A stretch of 64,000 nucleotides of DNA from Ampelomyces quisqualis (lineage: Eukaryota > Ascomycota > Dothideomycetes > Pleosporales > Phaeosphaeriaceae): assembly GCA_018398575.1 (NCBI GenBank), contig JAGTXZ010000005.1, forward strand, positions 3,658,001-3,722,000, read 5' to 3'. A model generated the notes under the pieces. That model was not told the DNA's origin, did no database searches, and was given only the letters and a program-made list of their open reading frames with translations. Shown here piece by piece: positions 63,038-64,000 of this stretch (position 1 is its first letter; each line of letters begins with the position of its first letter). The position numbers and the translations under genes are program-made.

Positions 63038-64000
63038 ATGCCCGTCGACCGCCTGCTGTCGACGCTGCTGCGCTCCCTCCAGACATACACGGACCAACAA
63101 GACACGCCGCGGTGAGTCGTCTCGAGGCGTCGCATGGCATCCTGCGCGCCTGCTCACACACCCCAGCATTCTCGGAACAGCCTCTTCCCTCCTCACGACC
63201 CTGGGCAACCCGCACAACCTCAGTCTTCTGGCCTCGCATCTCCTCACCGCGCCCGCGCTCTGGGACCGCCCCGATGGCGTGCGGACACCCCTCCGACTAC
63301 TCTCCGTCTTCCACGCCGCCGTCACGACCCTCGTGACCCACCACAACGAGGTGCGGGGAAACAAAGCGCCGAAGCTCGACCCCGGGCAGGCCCCTGTCGG
63401 TGGCGGACTGACTCTCGATGCCTGGATACACGCAGTCGTGGCAGGCGCCGACGACCGCAGCCAGCGATGGAAACACCTTGTCGTCCTCGGCGGCCTCCTC
63501 ATCGGCATCGGCAGTCTGGAAGAGCAGGGCATGGATCTCTACTGGGCGTCGTCCGTGAGGAGGCTCGTCCAAGGCGCGCTGGTGCGAGCGACGAATCTGG
63601 CGCTGGTCGAGGTTAGGGAGCGCAATGAGGTGGACGGGCTAGGCGGGCAGACCATCACACTGGCGCTGAACCACGCGTTTGGGTGTCTTGCGCATGCGGA
63701 ACGCTCGCAGATTGATTATGACTTGCTGTTGCCCGTCTTGATTGGCACGGCGTACTACTCGAGCGAGGGCTTCCAGTCGGCATACTTCCTCGGAGGGCTG
63801 GATTTGGATGTGCACGTCACGCAGACTGGGAAGCTTGATTGGAGCACCCGATCCAGCTCGTATCGACAGGTCCAGGGCATCATGAACAGACCGCTGGTTG
63901 CCTCGATGGGGCCCTTGTCGAGACTGATTGCGCACTCGGTGGAGCACGTCAGGAATCCGTGCATCCTCCAGACCATGATGGACGACTTGGCCAGCTTCTC
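63038..64000 (+). CDS. Unidentified conserved-looking protein, 5' part (3' end outside window)
   Basis: Exon 1 is 63038-63111 (MPVDRLLSTLLRSLQTYTD), the intron has GTGAGT and CCCCAG, and exon 2 starts at 63167 and is still open at the window end, giving about 302 residues so far. The sequence is rich in Leu/Ala helices: LLTTLGNPHNLSLLASHLL, LLSVFHAAVTTLVTHHNEV, WKHLVVLGGLLIGIG, ITLALNHAFGCLAHAE. This suggests an alpha-solenoid (HEAT-like) fold. I do not recognise the family. Strong GC bias at the third codon position and good splice signals support a real gene. Confidence 0.7.

Overview
The window is nuclear DNA of a filamentous ascomycete, most likely a dothideomycete of the order Pleosporales. 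The evidence is many short introns (about 47-60 nt) with GT...CTAAC/CTGAC...AG signals, Zn2Cys6 regulators, a cerato-platanin, a fungal ECL1-type zinc protein, yeast-like housekeeping genes (RPS24, CEG1, CBP3, TAH18, HAT1, ADE8, VPS72/SWC2), and no operons. Genes lie on both strands, often as divergent pairs with promoters of 150-450 bp. Exon models below were built by hand from splice signals and checked for frame closure; none is backed by transcript data. The order-level placement is an inference.

Region by region. (1) 0-3.1 kb: the 3' part of a saccharopine-dehydrogenase-like reductase, then two decayed oxidoreductases, a truncated Old Yellow Enzyme and a frame-disrupted NmrA/isoflavone-reductase-like gene. 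(2) 3.1-16.3 kb, gene-poor accessory DNA: a three-exon cerato-platanin, a small inverted-repeat element of about 400 bp, a GPI-type cupredoxin, a small mitochondrial-looking protein, a cluster of three related RING-type loci (one broken), and an ECL1-like zinc protein. (3) 17.7-33.2 kb, dense housekeeping block: EFM3-like methyltransferase and RPS24 (divergent), VPS72/SWC2, an RRM+PUF RNA-binding protein, mRNA guanylyltransferase, CBP3 and an arrestin-like protein. (4) 33.2-44.7 kb: an intergenic stretch with one small Cys-rich ORF, a two-RRM protein, TAH18, a ZIP zinc transporter, HAT1 and ADE8. (5) 45.2-52.6 kb: a polysaccharide deacetylase, a penicillin-acyltransferase-like Ntn hydrolase and a head-to-head pair of Zn2Cys6 regulators. 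(6) 52.9-64 kb: an uncertain disrupted gene, two adjacent E3 ubiquitin ligases (RING and RBR), an AIF/AMID-type flavoprotein, a three-exon coiled-coil microprotein, a lineage-type hypothetical protein with a truncated partial copy beside it, a TMEM170-type membrane protein, and the 5' part of an unidentified protein running off the window.

Points of most interest are two GC-AG introns whose use restores protein motifs (50787 and 62556), a recurrent palindrome TACGGAGTACTCCGTA scattered through intergenic DNA, the variant-RING family cluster at 10-13.8 kb, an in-frame stop inside a regulator whose coding-like frame continues beyond it, and an RBR ligase lacking the usual His beside its catalytic Cys. 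I saw no CRISPR array, no convincing tRNA or rRNA gene and no clear secondary-metabolite backbone gene.
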